Shown: positions 15,706 through 25,192, numbered from the stretch's first letter. The stretch is 64,000 nucleotides of DNA from Uruburuella suis (GCF_004341385.1 NZ_SLXE01000004.1:1-64000); one strand, 5' to 3'. The notes: generated by a model from the sequence alone, not told the origin. Translations and numbers: made by a program.

Positions 15706-17457
15706 ATGAGCATCGTGTTACACGGCTTCACCGCCGGCAAGGGCATTGCCATCGGCCGCGCCCACCTGATTTTGCGCGGCATGACCGAAGTGCCGCAATA
15801 CAACATCATCGCCGACGAATTGGCCGCCGAAACAACACGGTTTGACAACGCCATCAAGGCCAGCCGCCGCCAGCTCGAGCAGCTCAGAAGCGCCATTCCC
15901 GAAAACGCCCCCACCGAATTGGGCGCGTTTATCTCGCTGCACCTGATGCTGCTCACCGATGCCACCCTTTCGCGCGAGCCGGCCGACATCATCCAAGAGC
16001 AGAAAATCAACGCCGAATGGGCGCTCAAGCTGCAAACCGACAAGCTCTCACAACAATTCGACGAAATCGACGACGCCTATTTGCGCGAACGCAAGCAAGA
16101 CATGCTGCAAGTGGTTGAGCGCATCCACAATAATTTGGTCGGCCAAAGCAACGAATTAAACCTCGAAACCAATCTGCTCGAAGACACCGTTTTGATCGCG
16201 CACGATTTATCGCCCGCCGACACCGTGCATTTCAAAGAGCAGCGCATTGCCGGCTTCGTTACCGATGCCGGCGGCCCCACCAGCCACACCGCCATTCTCG
16301 GCCGCAGCCTTGATATTCCCTCCGTTATCGGCTTGCGCAACGCACGCGATTTAATCAGCGAAAACGAATGGGTGATTGTAGACGGCATCAACGGCGTGCT
16401 GATTATCAACCCCGACGACACCGTGTTGGCCGAATACCGAGGCCACATGCGCGAATACAAAAACCGCAAACGCGCACTCAACAAGCTCAAAAAAACCGCC
16501 GCCACCACCGAAGACGGTCTCAACATCGAATTGCTGGCCAACATCGAATCAACCGAAGACATCAAACAACTGCACAGCGCCGGCGCCGACGGCGTGGGCT
16601 TGTTCCGCAGCGAATACCTTTATCTCAACCGCGACACCCTGCCCACCGAAGACGAGCAATACGAAGTTTACAGCACGCTGATTAAAAAGCTCAAAGGCAA
16701 GCAGCTCACCATCCGCACCGTCGATTTGGGCGTAGACAAAAACCCGCGCTGGTTCGGCCAAAACGCCACCCCCAACGGCAGCCTCAACCCCGCCCTCGGC
16801 CTCACCGGCATCCGCCTGTGCCTGGCAGAGCCCGTGATGTTCCGCACCCAGATGCGCGCCATTTTGCGCGCCGCCGCTCACGGCAAAGTCAACATGATGT
16901 GGCCGATGGTGGCCTCGCTCACCGAATTGCGCCAATGCATCGTGCATTTCGAAACCGCCAAGCGCCAGCTGGCCGAGCGCGGCGAAGAATATGGCGAAGT
17001 GTCGCTCGGCTGCATGATTGAAATCCCCTCCGCCGCGCTCACCGTCGGCAGCCTGCTCAAATTGGTGGATTTTATTTCCATCGGCACCAACGATTTGATT
17101 CAATACACCTTATCGGTCGACCGCGGCGACGACAGCGTGAGTCACCTCTACCAGCCCGGCCACCCCGCCGTGCTCAAGCTCTTGCAGCACATCATCCGCA
17201 CCGCCAACCGCATGGGCAAATCAGTATCGGTGTGCGGCGAAATGGCCGGCGATTCCACCTACACCCGCCTTTTGCTCGGCATGGGTCTGCGCCGCTTCTC
17301 GATGAACCCAAGCAACCTGCTCACCATCAAAGACATCGTTTTGCGCAGCCACACCGGCCGGCTCGAAGAAGAAAGCGCCAAACTCATGCGCAACGAAGAC
17401 CCGGAAAAAACCGATAAATTAATCAAAGAATTAAACAAAATGGATGAGGCCGTCTGA
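15706..17457 (+). CDS. ptsI: PTS enzyme I (phosphoenolpyruvate-protein phosphotransferase)
   Basis: Takes phosphate from PEP and passes it to HPr. The 583 aa protein has an N-terminal HPr-binding/His domain with the phospho-His in GGPTSHTAILGR (His194) and a C-terminal TIM barrel with DGVGLFRSEYLY, LGCMIEIPSA, ISIGTNDLIQYTL and the Cys-containing VSVCGEMAG. It is the third gene of the EIIA-HPr-EI operon. Its last two codons and stop (GCC GTC TGA) are part of a DUS, so uptake-sequence acquisition has set the C-terminus. No sugar permease genes accompany it. Confidence 0.96.
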   Translation: MSIVLHGFTAGKGIAIGRAHLILRGMTEVPQYNIIADELAAETTRFDNAIKASRRQLEQLRSAIPENAPTELGAFISLHLMLLTDATLSREPADIIQEQKINAEWALKLQTDKLSQQFDEIDDAYLRERKQDMLQVVERIHNNLVGQSNELNLETNLLEDTVLIAHDLSPADTVHFKEQRIAGFVTDAGGPTSHTAILGRSLDIPSVIGLRNARDLISENEWVIVDGINGVLIINPDDTVLAEYRGHMREYKNRKRALNKLKKTAATTEDGLNIELLANIESTEDIKQLHSAGADGVGLFRSEYLYLNRDTLPTEDEQYEVYSTLIKKLKGKQLTIRTVDLGVDKNPRWFGQNATPNGSLNPALGLTGIRLCLAEPVMFRTQMRAILRAAAHGKVNMMWPMVASLTELRQCIVHFETAKRQLAERGEEYGEVSLGCMIEIPSAALTVGSLLKLVDFISIGTNDLIQYTLSVDRGDDSVSHLYQPGHPAVLKLLQHIIRTANRMGKSVSVCGEMAGDSTYTRLLLGMGLRRFSMNPSNLLTIKDIVLRSHTGRLEEESAKLMRNEDPEKTDKLIKELNKMDEAV

Positions 17458-17491
17458 AACATTATGTCTGTCAACGCTTTCAGATGGCCTT
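17446..17491. terminator. DUS/near-DUS hairpin ending ptsI
   Basis: AGGCCGTCTGAA overlaps the ptsI stop. The downstream arm reads TTTCAGATGGCCTT, with one mismatch (C to T), and the loop is about 22 bases. The mismatch gives a weaker but plausible terminator. Confidence 0.6.
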
Positions 17492-17577
17492 GAATTAGAA
17501 ATGGTAATTTATAGATTAACACCACAACTTTGCTTACAATAATTTTCCTACCATCACTTACCGCCAAAAAATTAATT

Positions 17578-18447
17578 ATGAAAAGTAAGTTAAAAATATC
17601 TTTCTTGAAATGCCACTCTAATATCTTATTCAATAAAAAATTACTTCTATTTATAATCTGCCTATTTGCATGCATGATTTCTTTCTATACATTTTTTAGA
17701 GTATTTCAGCTAGAGATTGGAAGAAATGACTTTACTAATTGGATGATAATGTGCGGAACGATTGCCTCTGCCATTGGGTTGGTTTGGTTTAGTTCCCTAA
17801 CATACAAAAATCAAAAGAATAACGAATTCTATGCATTGTTCAATGTATTACTTAATGAACATAACCAACTTTTAGATAAAATAAAAGAGAAGCCCTATTC
17901 TCTGCATACTTTAAATAAAGCTATTATCGGTCAATTTTCTAATTTTACACATAAACTAACAGAACTAGACCAAAGAAAATTAGGTGAAAAATATACTGAT
18001 GACAAAGAAAAATTTCATCAGTCAATAGCTGAGTTGATCGATACTCATTTTGAATTCAAGCCTTATTTAATTACTTTGTATCATCTACTCGACTATATTT
18101 ATAAAAACACCAAAATTGATGATACAGATAAAAAAGAATGCTATGGATTAGTTCGCGGTTTATTGCCATCTGAAATCCAGTTTCTCGTATTATTTAATGC
18201 TATTCATTTTGATCATTATCAATTTTTAATTGTAGAATCGAAACTATTGGAACATTTGCCCATAACAGAGAATTGGCTTCGCCAACAAGCAATGATTAAT
18301 TCTGGTGCCCTTGATAAGCCAAGGTTTTGGGAATTAGATAAAAATGCCAAACAAATAGCTCCAAAGTTAAAAAATTATATTCTTTCAACTGAATTAATAC
18401 CTTTAGAAGCCTTTGGATCTAGCATATATTTAAAGCAATCAACATAG
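17578..18447 (+). CDS. Putative AbiC-like phage abortive infection membrane protein
   Basis: A 289 aa protein with two predicted N-terminal membrane helices (about residues 20-42 and 53-73 of the chosen frame), then a cytoplasmic domain. The layout and the segment YGLVRGLLPSEIQFLVLFNAI resemble the putAbiC family ('putative phage abortive infection protein'), where an ...R..LS..E..LLFYN pattern follows an H.LY.I..YI segment; here it reads YHLLDYIYKN. Base composition is strikingly AT-rich compared with ptsI and leuS on either side, and no DUS lies inside, both signs of recent transfer. The start is uncertain: ATG 17578 has no clear ribosome-binding site, and TTG 17530 would add 16 residues. 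The family call is by remembered pattern, so treat it as a hypothesis. Confidence 0.55.
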   Translation: MKSKLKISFLKCHSNILFNKKLLLFIICLFACMISFYTFFRVFQLEIGRNDFTNWMIMCGTIASAIGLVWFSSLTYKNQKNNEFYALFNVLLNEHNQLLDKIKEKPYSLHTLNKAIIGQFSNFTHKLTELDQRKLGEKYTDDKEKFHQSIAELIDTHFEFKPYLITLYHLLDYIYKNTKIDDTDKKECYGLVRGLLPSEIQFLVLFNAIHFDHYQFLIVESKLLEHLPITENWLRQQAMINSGALDKPRFWELDKNAKQIAPKLKNYILSTELIPLEAFGSSIYLKQST

Positions 18448-18537
18448 TCTAGTTACAAACCTAGGCTGGCACCGCCTGAAGTCAAAAGCTTTCAGACGGC
18501 CTGAGCCATTATTTCCAAAACCCTTGCGCGAAGCTGC

Positions 18538-18543
18538 TATAAT
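18538..18543 (+). promoter_or_regulatory. Extended -10 promoter of leuS
   Basis: TGCTATAAT: a perfect TATAAT preceded by the TG of an extended -10, 57 bases upstream of the leuS ATG. No good -35 is visible, as expected for extended -10 promoters. Confidence 0.6.
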
Positions 18544-18599
18544 TCCGCTTTATTTTTATTCTGTTTGCGCCTGCCGCAATTTCACATCAAAGCCAAACC

Positions 18600-21245
18600 A
18601 TGCAAGAACACTACCAACCCTCGGCCATCGAGCCTGCCGCCCAAGAAAAATGGCAACACGCCCGCTTGTTCAACGTATCTGAAGACACAAGCAAGCCCAA
18701 ATATTATTGCTTGTCTATGTTTCCCTATCCCAGCGGCAAGCTGCATATGGGGCATGTGCGCAACTACACCATCGGCGATGTGCTTTCCCGCTTTAAGCTG
18801 CTCAACGGCTTTAATGTGATGCAGCCCATGGGTTGGGATGCGTTCGGTATGCCGGCCGAAAATGCGGCGATGAAAAACCATGTCGCCCCGGCCAAATGGA
18901 CGTATGAAAACATCGATTATATGCGCAGCCAGCTTAAAAGCCTGGGCTTTGCCATCGATTGGGAGCGCGAAGTCACCACCTGCACGCCGGAGTATTACCG
19001 CTGGGAGCAGTGGCTGTTTACCCGCCTGTTTGAAAAAGGCATCGTTTACCGCAAAAACGGCACCGTAAACTGGGATCCGGTGGATCAAACCGTGCTGGCC
19101 AACGAGCAGGTGATTGACGGGCGCGGCTGGCGTTCGGGCGCGCTGATTGAAAAGCGCGAAATCCCGATGTATTACTTCAAAATCACCGATTATGCCGAAG
19201 AGCTGCTGGCCGACCTCGACAAACTCGAGCATTGGCCCGAGCAGGTCAAAACCATGCAGCGCAATTGGATTGGCAAATCGCGCGGCATGCAGGTGCGTTT
19301 TCAGGTAGCCCCTGAAAGCAAACAAGGCTTGGCGGGCGACTATGCCGATTATCTGCAAGTCTACACCACCCGCCCCGACACCTTGATGGGCGCCACCTAT
19401 ATGGCCGTGGCCGCCGAGCATCCGCTGGCCGCCGCTGCCGCGCAAGACAACCCCGAGCTGCAAGCCTTTATCGCCGAATGCAAGGCGGGCAGCGTGGCCG
19501 AAGCCGATATGGCCACGATGGAGAAAAAAGGCGTGCCCACCGGCCGCTTTGTGGTGAATCCGCTCAATGGCGACAAGCTGGAAGTGTGGATTGCCAACTA
19601 TGTATTGTGGGGCTATGGCGATGGCGCGGTGATGGCCGTGCCCGCGCACGACGAGCGCGATTTCGAGTTTGCCCACAAATACCGCCTGCCGATTAAACAA
19701 GTGATTGCCGTGGGCGACAACGCTTTTGATGCCGAGCAATGGCAGGAATGGTATGGCGACAAAGAAAGCGGCACGTTGGTGAACAGCGGCAAATACAACG
19801 GCTTAAGCTTTCAGACGGCCTACGACACCATGGCCGCCGATTTGCAGGCAGCCAATCAAGGCGCACCGAAAACCCAATACCGCCTGCGCGATTGGGGCAT
19901 TTCGCGCCAACGCTATTGGGGCTGCCCGATTCCGATTGTGCATTGCAGCACTTGCGGCGATGTGCCCGTGCCTGCCGAGCAATTGCCGGTGGTGTTGCCC
20001 GAAGATGTGGTGCCCGACGGCAGCGGCTCGCCCTTGGCCAAAATGCCCGAATTCTACGAAACCACCTGCCCCAAATGCGGCGGCGCGGCCAAGCGCGAAA
20101 CCGATACCATGGATACCTTTATGGAATCGAGCTGGTATCCGTTCCGCTATATGTCGCCCCAATTCGAACAAGGCATGGTTGACCCGCAAGCCGCGCAATA
20201 TTGGGGCGCGGTGGATCAATACATCGGCGGCATCGAACACGCCATTTTGCACCTTTTATACGCCCGCTTTTTCACCAAGCTGATGCGCGATGAAGGCTTG
20301 GTGAATGTAGACGAGCCGTTTGAGCGCCTGCTCACCCAAGGCATGGTGGTGTGCGACACCTATTACCGCGAAGCGGCCAACGGCAGCAAAGATTGGATTA
20401 ACCCCGCCGATGTGGATTTGACGTTTGACGACAAAGGCCGCCCTGTTTCCGCCGTGCTCAAAGCCGACGGCCTGCCGGTGGTGATTGGCGGCACCGAAAA
20501 AATGTCGAAATCGAAAAACAACGGTGTCGACCCGCAAGCGCTGATTGAAGCCTACGGCGCCGACACCGCGCGCCTGTTTATGATGTTTGCCTCGCCGCCC
20601 GAGCAATCGCTGGAATGGAGCGACAGCGGCGTGGAAGGCGCGTTCCGCTTCTTGCGCCGCCTGTGGCGCACCGTCTACGACTACCGCAGCAGCGGTGATG
20701 CCGCAGCCGCATTTTCAGGTAGCCAAGAAGGCTTGAGCAAAGCGCTGAAAGAATTGCGCTTCAAGCTGCACAGCACCATCGCCAAAGTGGGCGACGATTA
20801 CGGCCGCCGCCTGCAATTCAACACCGCCATCGCCGCCGTGATGGAGCTGCTCAACCAATACGACGCCTGTGTGCGCAACGGCGATTGCAGCAGCGCCGAA
20901 GGCCGCGCCGTGGCGCAAGAAGTGCTCGAAGCCGCCGTGCGCCTGTTGTGGCCGATTGTGCCGCACATCAGCGAAGCCTTGTGGCAAGAGCTGCGCCCCG
21001 GCACCGCGCTGTGGGATGCCGCCTGGCCGCAAGTAGACGAAGCCGCGCTGGTGAAATCGGAAATCGAGATCATGGTGCAGGTAAACGGCAAACTGCGCGG
21101 CAAAATCACCGTGGCCGCCGATGCGCCCAAAGATGCACTTGAAGCCGCCGCGCTGGCCACCGAAGGCGCGGTGAAATTTATGGAAGGCAAACCGGCCAAG
21201 AAAGTGATTGTGGTGCCGGGGCGTTTGGTGAATATTGTGGTGTAA
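18600..21245 (+). CDS. leuS: Leucyl-tRNA synthetase
   Basis: Class Ia synthetase of 881 aa, full length. The HIGH-type motif is KLHMGHVRN near the N-terminus. The editing (CP1) domain follows with TTRPDTLMGATY and AVPAHDERDFEF. A zinc-type insertion has HCSTCGDV and TTCPKCGG cysteine pairs. The KMSKS motif is EKMSKSKNNG. The C-terminal anticodon-binding and LIVVPGRLVNIVV-like tail complete it. A DUS lies in frame around 19808, encoding Phe-Gln-Thr-Ala. Monocistronic; the neighbouring AbiC-like gene is separated by a promoter and a DUS. Confidence 0.98.
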   Translation: MQEHYQPSAIEPAAQEKWQHARLFNVSEDTSKPKYYCLSMFPYPSGKLHMGHVRNYTIGDVLSRFKLLNGFNVMQPMGWDAFGMPAENAAMKNHVAPAKWTYENIDYMRSQLKSLGFAIDWEREVTTCTPEYYRWEQWLFTRLFEKGIVYRKNGTVNWDPVDQTVLANEQVIDGRGWRSGALIEKREIPMYYFKITDYAEELLADLDKLEHWPEQVKTMQRNWIGKSRGMQVRFQVAPESKQGLAGDYADYLQVYTTRPDTLMGATYMAVAAEHPLAAAAAQDNPELQAFIAECKAGSVAEADMATMEKKGVPTGRFVVNPLNGDKLEVWIANYVLWGYGDGAVMAVPAHDERDFEFAHKYRLPIKQVIAVGDNAFDAEQWQEWYGDKESGTLVNSGKYNGLSFQTAYDTMAADLQAANQGAPKTQYRLRDWGISRQRYWGCPIPIVHCSTCGDVPVPAEQLPVVLPEDVVPDGSGSPLAKMPEFYETTCPKCGGAAKRETDTMDTFMESSWYPFRYMSPQFEQGMVDPQAAQYWGAVDQYIGGIEHAILHLLYARFFTKLMRDEGLVNVDEPFERLLTQGMVVCDTYYREAANGSKDWINPADVDLTFDDKGRPVSAVLKADGLPVVIGGTEKMSKSKNNGVDPQALIEAYGADTARLFMMFASPPEQSLEWSDSGVEGAFRFLRRLWRTVYDYRSSGDAAAAFSGSQEGLSKALKELRFKLHSTIAKVGDDYGRRLQFNTAIAAVMELLNQYDACVRNGDCSSAEGRAVAQEVLEAAVRLLWPIVPHISEALWQELRPGTALWDAAWPQVDEAALVKSEIEIMVQVNGKLRGKITVAADAPKDALEAAALATEGAVKFMEGKPAKKVIVVPGRLVNIVV

Positions 21246-21261
21246 GCCGTTGTGCCGACAT

Positions 21262-21298
21262 CAAGGCCGTCTGAAACATTATTTCAGACGGCCTTTTT
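21262..21298. terminator. Bidirectional DUS-pair terminator leuS/ppk
   Basis: AAGGCCGTCTGAA and TTCAGACGGCCTTTTT with a short loop, placed between the convergent ends of leuS and ppk. Confidence 0.85.
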
Positions 21299-21360
21299 CA
21301 ATTGCGGCAATCCGCTATTCAATTAACCCGCATTTCCTTTCTTGCTTGCAGCCGGCAGGC

Positions 21361-23418
21361 TCAGCTGCCGAATTCCTGCCACAAATCGTTTTGCAGATTC
21401 ACCGGCACATCACCCTCGGCGAAGGGTGCGCGGATGTAGCTGCCGTCGGGCTGCATCAGCCAGGCTTGCTGATTGTCTTCCAGCGCCAGCGTGAGGCCTT
21501 CGCGGATTACGCGCGCTTTGAGCTCGCCCTGCTCCACCGGCGTGCAGGTTTCGATGCGGCGGAAGAAATTGCGCCCCATCCAGTCGGCGCTGGCAATATA
21601 GGTGTTTTCTTCGCCGCCGTTGTAGAAATAGAAAATGCGCGAATGTTCGAGCTGGCGGCCGATAATCGAGCGCACGCGAATATTGTCCGACAAACCGGGC
21701 ACTTGCGGCCGCAGCGCGCACATGCCGCGCACAATCAGATCAATTTCCACGCCGGCATCGCTGGCGGCATAAAGCGCTTCAATCACGCTGGGCTCGATCA
21801 GCGAATTCATTTTGGCGATAATGCGCGCGCTTTTGCCGGCCTTGGCGTGCGCTGCTTCGCGTGCGATGCTGTCAATAATCATTTTGTGCAGCGTAAACGG
21901 GCTTTGATACACTTTTTTCAGATGAATGGGCTGGCCTAAGCCTGTGATTTCCAAAAATAAAGTGTTCACATCCATCGTGATTTGCTTGTCGGCGGTAATC
22001 AGGCCGAAATCGGTGTAGATGCGCGACGTGCCTTGGTGGTAGTTGCCGGTGCCCAAGTGGGCATAGCGCTTGAGCCTGCCCTCTTCGCGGCGCAACACCA
22101 GCGCCATTTTGGCGTGCACTTTATAGCCGAACACGCCATACACCACATGCGCACCGGCGTTTTCCAGCTGCTGTGCCCAATTCACATTGGCCGCTTCGTC
22201 AAAGCGCGCCATCAATTCCACCACCACAGTTACCTGCTTGCCGGCCAGCGCGGCAGTCATCAGCGCGCGCACCAAATCGGAATGGCTGCCGGTGCGATAG
22301 ATGGTCATTTTGATGGCCACCACATCCGGGTCGACCGAAGCTTCGCGGATAAACTGCACCACCGGCTCAAACGATTGGTAAGGATGGTGCAGCAAAATAT
22401 CTTTATCGCGCGCCGCATCAAGTATCGAATTGCCTTTGCGCAAGCGCTTGGGCACGCCGGCGGTGTAGGGCTTGAATTTCAAATCGGGGCGCGCCACCAT
22501 ATCGGGCACGGCCATCAGGCGCACCAGGTTTACCGGGCCTTGCACCTGATAAAGCTCGCTTTGCCCCAGCTTGAAGTGGCTGAGCAGAAAGTTGCGGATA
22601 TGCTCGGGGCAGGTGTCGGCCACTTCCAGGCGCACGCCGTCGCCGTATTCGCGGTCGTGCAATTCGCTTTGAATGGCGGTGCGCAGGTTTTTCAAGTCTT
22701 CCTCATCCACAATCAGGTCGCTGTCGCGGGTGAGGCGGAATTGGTGGCAGCCTTTCACTTCCATACCGGTGAAAAGGCGGTAAACGTATTCGTGCAAAAT
22801 CGATGATAAAAACACAAAGCCGTTGTCGCCGTCGCAGATTTCCGGCGGCAGTTGCAACACGCGCGGCAAAATGCGCGGCGCCTGCACAATCGCCATGCCC
22901 GAAGCGCGGCCGAATGCATCTTTGCCCTCCAATTCCACCGCGAAATTGAGCGATTTATTCAAAGGACGCGGAAACGGGTGGGAAGGGTCAAGCCCGATGG
23001 GCGTGAGTATGGGCAAAAGCTCGCAATCGAAATAGCGCTCGATCCAGGCGCGCTGCGCCGGCGTCCAGTTGCGGCGGCGGTAAAAATGAATGCCTTCGCG
23101 GCTGAGCGCAGGTTGCAGCTCATCGTTGAAAAGCGCGTATTGCTCTTGAATAATGGCATGCGCCTCGGCCGACACGGCGGCGATGGTTTCGGCGGGAGTT
23201 TTGCCGTTGTCGAGGCGGCTGTTGGGGCGCAGCTTCTGCTCGCGCTTGAGCCAGGCCATGCGCACTTCGAAAAATTCATCCAGATTCGATGACACAATGC
23301 ACAAAAAACGCAGCCGCTCCAAAAGCGGCACACGCGCATCTTGCGCTTGCGCAAGCACGCGGCGGTTGAAAGCGAGCAGGCTCAGCTCGCGGCAAAGCAG
23401 GCGGTTTTGATCCGACAT
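21361..23418 (-). CDS. ppk: Polyphosphate kinase 1
   Basis: Makes polyphosphate reversibly from ATP at the inner membrane face. The 685 aa protein has an N-terminal helical domain, then two PLD-like catalytic domains. The phospho-His is in YAHLGTGNYHQGTSRIYTD, and ALVLRREE, IKMTIYRTGSHS and the ATP-site SADWMGRNFFRR are all present. I start it at ATG 23418 (MSDQNRLLCRELS), preceded by AGGGATTGTT; the open frame extends nine codons upstream without support. It sits between leuS and the ABC1 kinase gene with separate hairpins, so it is probably monocistronic. Confidence 0.95.
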   Translation of the reverse strand: MSDQNRLLCRELSLLAFNRRVLAQAQDARVPLLERLRFLCIVSSNLDEFFEVRMAWLKREQKLRPNSRLDNGKTPAETIAAVSAEAHAIIQEQYALFNDELQPALSREGIHFYRRRNWTPAQRAWIERYFDCELLPILTPIGLDPSHPFPRPLNKSLNFAVELEGKDAFGRASGMAIVQAPRILPRVLQLPPEICDGDNGFVFLSSILHEYVYRLFTGMEVKGCHQFRLTRDSDLIVDEEDLKNLRTAIQSELHDREYGDGVRLEVADTCPEHIRNFLLSHFKLGQSELYQVQGPVNLVRLMAVPDMVARPDLKFKPYTAGVPKRLRKGNSILDAARDKDILLHHPYQSFEPVVQFIREASVDPDVVAIKMTIYRTGSHSDLVRALMTAALAGKQVTVVVELMARFDEAANVNWAQQLENAGAHVVYGVFGYKVHAKMALVLRREEGRLKRYAHLGTGNYHQGTSRIYTDFGLITADKQITMDVNTLFLEITGLGQPIHLKKVYQSPFTLHKMIIDSIAREAAHAKAGKSARIIAKMNSLIEPSVIEALYAASDAGVEIDLIVRGMCALRPQVPGLSDNIRVRSIIGRQLEHSRIFYFYNGGEENTYIASADWMGRNFFRRIETCTPVEQGELKARVIREGLTLALEDNQQAWLMQPDGSYIRAPFAEGDVPVNLQNDLWQEFGS

Positions 23419-23488
23419 AACAATCCCTGAATATGGCTTTTTCAAACACTTTAGTATAACGTGTTTTGATGACGCATTGATGAAAAAT

Positions 23489-23518
23489 CAGGCCGTCTGA
23501 AAGCTTTCAGACGGCCTT
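23489..23518. terminator. DUS-pair terminator after the ABC1 kinase gene
   Basis: AGGCCGTCTGAAAGCTTTCAGACGGCCT-type near-perfect palindrome with a minimal loop, 20 bases after the stop at 23537. Confidence 0.8.
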
Positions 23519-23536
23519 CCCTGCACGGCAGAGCGC

Positions 23537-25192
23537 TTAATGTTTGCCCGAGCGCCAAATCGACCAAATAATCCACAAGCTGTTGGTAAAGGCCAATAAA
23601 TAGCCGAGAAAGCCGATAAACTTGGGGCCGGTTTCGATGCTCATCACAATCGACGAGCCGATAATCAGCGCGGCGGTAACAATGCCCATGGTGAGGCGGT
23701 TGGTGGCTTTGTCGATTTGGTGGATAAATTGCTCGGTGCGCTTGAAATCGAGGTTGACCACAAACTGGCCTTTTTGAATGCGCCGGCTCAAGCGGAAGAG
23801 ATTTTGCGGCAACTCATCAAGCGATTGCAGCAGCGTTTGCGCGTGCATCTTGCTTTTGCGCAGAATATGCTCGGGTGAGGCGCGCGCTTTAAACACTTCG
23901 GCCACAATCGGCTTGGCCTGCTCCAGCATCTCGGCGCTGCCGTCGAGCTTTTTCACCACGCCCTCGAGCGTGATCAGGGTTTTAAACAGCATCACCAAAT
24001 CGCCCGGCAGCGTGAGGCCGTGTTGGCGCATGATTTGGGTGATGTCGTTAATCACTTGGCTGATGCGCAGATCGCGCATGGGTGTGTGCTCATAATTGAG
24101 CAGCATTTCGAGCACATCGGCGCCGAGCAGGTTTTCATCGGGCAATTCGCCCTGCGCCCAATTGCTCAGCACATATTGCATGGTGAATTGGTCGCGGTGG
24201 GTGAGCGCGTTGATCAAATCAATGATTTCGCGGCGGCGGGTGCTGCTCAAATGGCCGACCAAGCCGAAATCGATCAGCGTGATGCCGCCCTCTTCGTTGA
24301 TAAAGATATTGCCCGGATGCGGGTCGGCATGAAAAAAGCCCTGCTGCAAAATCATGGTAAACAAGGTGTCGGTGATGCGGTTGGCCAACATGCGGCGGGT
24401 GTCGGCAGCCAGGCTTTCAGACGGCACGTTTTTCAACAATTTGTCGCCGATGTATTCCTGCACCAAAAGATAGCGGTTGGAATATTCGGCATAAATCTTG
24501 GGAATGTGCACAAAAGGATGGCCGGCAAATGTGGCCTCAAAGCGCTGCATATAGCGCAATTCCACCGATAAATCGGTTTCTTTGGCGAGGCTGCGGGCGA
24601 AATACTGCACCATCTGCACCGGCTGGTAGCGGCGGCTTTCGGGAATTTCCGATTCGATAAGATGCGCCAGATGATTTAAAATACGCAAATCGGCCTGTAT
24701 GGTCGGCTCGATGTCGGGACGCTTGATTTTCACCGCCACAATATCGCCGTCCACCAATTGGGCGCGGTGCACTTGCGCAATCGATGCGCTGCCGATGGGA
24801 TGCGGGTCGATGTGTTTGAACACCTCGTGATAAGGCCGCCCCAGATGCGTTTCGATCAACACGCGGATATCGGCGGTGGCAATGGGCGCCACATCGCTTT
24901 GCAGCTGCTCGAATTCTTCAATCCACTCGGCATCAAAAATATCCACGCGCGTGGAGAGCACTTGCCCCAGCTTCACAAAAGTAGGCCCCAGCTCTTCAAA
25001 CGCCAGCCGAAAGCGCCTGGGCGTGCTCATATAGCGCTGATTCGATGCCGCTTCATCATCGGCACCGCGCACGCCTTTGTGCGAAAGCTTGATGCGCTGG
25101 ACAAATTCGCCCAGCCCGTGCTTCGACAAAATCGTCATGATTTCGCGCATACGCGAGAAATCGCGCATGGCAAGTAAAGTTGGAATCATCAT
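23537..25192 (-). CDS. ABC1/AarF/UbiB-family kinase-like membrane protein
   Basis: A 551 aa atypical protein-kinase-like protein of the family that supports ubiquinone synthesis. The family's KxGQ-type motif appears as FVKLGQVLSTR. The Ala-rich loop is IGSASIAQVHRA, and the catalytic region is FFHADPHPGNIFINEEGGITLIDFGLVG. Two C-terminal membrane helices (about residues 500-545) follow. A second family member lies at 62.9-64 kb with the C-terminus of classical UbiB, so this one is more likely a paralogue with a related lipid role. The start is uncertain: tandem ATGs at 25192/25189 are chosen over a 55-codon upstream extension that runs through a DUS and has low-complexity sequence. Confidence 0.85.
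   Translation of the reverse strand: MMIPTLLAMRDFSRMREIMTILSKHGLGEFVQRIKLSHKGVRGADDEAASNQRYMSTPRRFRLAFEELGPTFVKLGQVLSTRVDIFDAEWIEEFEQLQSDVAPIATADIRVLIETHLGRPYHEVFKHIDPHPIGSASIAQVHRAQLVDGDIVAVKIKRPDIEPTIQADLRILNHLAHLIESEIPESRRYQPVQMVQYFARSLAKETDLSVELRYMQRFEATFAGHPFVHIPKIYAEYSNRYLLVQEYIGDKLLKNVPSESLAADTRRMLANRITDTLFTMILQQGFFHADPHPGNIFINEEGGITLIDFGLVGHLSSTRRREIIDLINALTHRDQFTMQYVLSNWAQGELPDENLLGADVLEMLLNYEHTPMRDLRISQVINDITQIMRQHGLTLPGDLVMLFKTLITLEGVVKKLDGSAEMLEQAKPIVAEVFKARASPEHILRKSKMHAQTLLQSLDELPQNLFRLSRRIQKGQFVVNLDFKRTEQFIHQIDKATNRLTMGIVTAALIIGSSIVMSIETGPKFIGFLGYLLAFTNSLWIIWSIWRSGKH

Noticed and set aside
18582..19739. Minus-strand 385-codon frame opposite leuS
   Set aside because: Shadow of the leuS 5' half; the translation is His/Gly/Ala-rich without family features.
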